This document shows positions 15,228-15,990 of a stretch of 15,990 nt of DNA, piece by piece. The stretch comes from DATKEG01 sp035544515 (GTDB lineage Bacteria > Acidobacteriota > Vicinamibacteria > Fen-336), in NCBI GenBank assembly GCA_035544515.1, contig DATKEG010000162.1, positions 1 through 15,990 of the forward strand, given 5' to 3'. Positions within the stretch are counted from its first letter, which is position 1, and every line of letters begins with the position of its first letter. The notes under the pieces were generated by a model. It worked only from the letters and a program-made list of their open reading frames with translations. It did not search any database and was not told where the DNA came from. The position numbers and the translations under genes are program-made.

Positions 15228-15264
15228 ATGAGGGGCAGCCACCGGACGAGTGAGGGGGAGGATC

Positions 15265-15765
15265 ATGACACGCAAGCAGACGAGCGCGGCCGATCGGAAG
15301 CGTTATGACGTGCTCAACCAGATGCTGCGAGACCGGCAGGCCGAGATACAGAACAAGCTGCGCTCGCTGCGGCAGATCCTGCCGGCGGAGGTGGCCGAGG
15401 TGAAGGACACCGAGGAGCAGAGCATGGAGGACTTCGTCCGAGGCATGGACTTCGCTCTGATGCAGATGGAGTCCGAGACACTGCGGAAGATCGACGAAGC
15501 GCTGCTGCGGCTGCAGGCCGGCACCTACGGCGTGTGCGCCCAGTGCGACACCAGGATCGGCGAGCCGCGATTGCGCGCGCTGCCCTTCGCCAGCCTGTGC
15601 CGCGACTGCCAGGAGCACGAGGAGGAGGCCACTCGAACCAACCAGCCGCGCGTGCACTTCGAGGCCGACCCGGCGGCACCCGCGCGCGGCCGGCGGCCGG
15701 CGGGGCAGCAGGCCGAGAAGCCCCGGCTCGGGCCGTGGGGCGTTCGCGCCGCTCAAAACGCCTGA
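15265..15765 (+). CDS. DksA/TraR-family zinc-finger protein
   Basis: A 166-aa protein with a long N-terminal helical hairpin (about 8-85) and a four-Cys zinc finger: CAQC (Cys91, Cys94) and CRDC (Cys112, Cys115), with GTYGVC and RLRALPFASLC in the normal DksA arrangement. DksA-type proteins enter the secondary channel of RNA polymerase and change promoter choice with ppGpp. The hairpin tip region (AEVAEVKDTEEQSMED, about 41-56) is acidic, but its exact correspondence to the DksA tip Asp residues is uncertain. A Pro/Arg/Ala-rich C-terminal tail (about 125-166) is longer than in E. coli DksA. The start is fixed by GGGGGAGG shortly before the ATG. A good sigma-54 promoter lies upstream, so its expression should depend on RpoN and an enhancer-binding protein. 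This is an auxiliary DksA-like factor rather than the clear housekeeping one. Confidence 0.9.
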   Translation: MTRKQTSAADRKRYDVLNQMLRDRQAEIQNKLRSLRQILPAEVAEVKDTEEQSMEDFVRGMDFALMQMESETLRKIDEALLRLQAGTYGVCAQCDTRIGEPRLRALPFASLCRDCQEHEEEATRTNQPRVHFEADPAAPARGRRPAGQQAEKPRLGPWGVRAAQNA

Positions 15766-15794
15766 CGCGATCGCCCTTCCGCCCAACCCGGCAT

Positions 15795-15827
15795 GACCCT
15801 CCGCCGCCTTCCGCGCGGCGGGGGGTC
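15795..15827 (+). terminator. 13-bp stem-loop after the DksA-type gene
   Basis: GACCCTCCGCCGC (15795-15807) pairs with GCGGCGGGGGGTC (15815-15827), with one G-T wobble, around loop CTTCCGC. It is very GC-rich and has no T-run. It lies 30 bp after the stop codon. Confidence 0.6.
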
Positions 15828-15832
15828 GCGCC

Positions 15833-15990
15833 TCAGCCATGCATCGCCGAGGTCGCCTGACCGCCCCGGCCGCCCGGCGCCGGTCCTCCGCCGGGGGGGA
15901 TGCCGCCGGCGCCGGTCCACCGACCGGCGGCTCGCCCGCGCGCCCGCCCGGACGCGTCCTCCTCGCCGGAGGAGCTCCCGCCGCTCGCGA
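15833..15990 (-). CDS. Possible C-terminal end of a gene running in from the right edge
   Basis: One minus-strand frame is open from the window edge to a TGA at 15835-15833. It reads a Gly/Pro/Ala/Ser-rich tail with an acidic SGEED segment and ends SAMHG. Nearly all its third positions are G or C. A plus-strand frame from the ATG at 15839 is also open to the edge and equally GC-rich, so coding direction is not certain. The convergent layout around the 15795-15827 hairpin favours the minus strand. No function can be given. Confidence 0.3.
   Translation of the reverse strand, partial: ASGGSSSGEEDASGRARGRAAGRWTGAGGIPPGGGPAPGGRGGQATSAMHG

Larger units (their letters stand above)
14926..15264. 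other. Divergent regulatory region between the CxxC and DksA-type genes
   Basis: These 339 bp hold no convincing gene. Short open frames exist on both strands but have no ribosome site and cross the promoters. The region contains two outward-facing sigma-54 promoters, a central imperfect dyad, a nested inverted repeat near the minus-strand start, and several GC-rich inverted pairs. Examples are GCGGGGC/GCCCCGC at 15019-15052 and CGCTGCC/GGCAGCG at 15039-15084. The pattern fits a control region used by an enhancer-binding protein. A small RNA cannot be excluded. Confidence 0.6.

Noticed and set aside
14978..15308. Short open frames on both strands in the sigma-54 control region
   Set aside because: They have no ribosome sites, cross both promoters, and one runs out of phase into the DksA-type gene.

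Overview
This is a GC-rich, gene-dense stretch of bacterial chromosome with no rRNA, tRNA, CRISPR array, transposase or phage gene. I read 15 complete protein genes, one gene cut by the left edge and one doubtful gene cut by the right edge. Very high GC at third codon positions, GTG and TTG starts, a large GH63-type glucosidase, sigma-54 promoters and DksA-type proteins suggest a free-living, probably soil, Gram-negative-type lineage. Rokubacteria/Methylomirabilota, Acidobacteria and former Deltaproteobacteria are all possible. No marker gene fixes the taxon, so this is inference.

Left part (1-7504). It opens with the Lys/Arg/Ala tail of a probable nucleic-acid-binding protein. A soluble PAS-histidine kinase-receiver hybrid follows. 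Two translationally coupled, lipoprotein-like genes run on the minus strand. Next come a PIG-L/LmbE deacetylase relative that lacks the catalytic Asp, an unknown helical protein, and a zinc amidase overlapping a small zinc-finger membrane protein. A minus-strand cluster runs aminotransferase (7532-8689), then rhodanese, then SDR oxidoreductase. Packing is extreme: three same-strand pairs overlap by GTGA, and two convergent pairs share the stop palindrome CTAG.

Middle (8690-12231). A 901-residue GH63-like glucosidase stands alone. Its last 11 codons and stop lie in a 79-bp sequence that is repeated 126 bp downstream with one mismatch. A perfect 12-bp hairpin lies between the copies. A proline-rich lipoprotein on the minus strand follows.

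Right part (12232-15990). Here are an RsbW-like anti-sigma kinase, an XRE regulator fused to an ImmA/IrrE-like domain whose HExxH motif has decayed to RALGH, and a small membrane coiled-coil protein. The last block is the most distinctive. A 73-aa CxxC protein and a DksA/TraR-type zinc-finger protein are divergently transcribed, each from a good sigma-54 (-24/-12) promoter. An imperfect dyad sits almost exactly midway between the two predicted start sites, as expected for a shared enhancer-binding-protein site.

Several genes that begin transcription units have no Shine-Dalgarno sequence and a -10-like hexamer only 7-14 nt before the start codon, which suggests leaderless or near-leaderless mRNAs. 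Most internal genes, and the DksA-type gene, have clear GGAGG-type sites.
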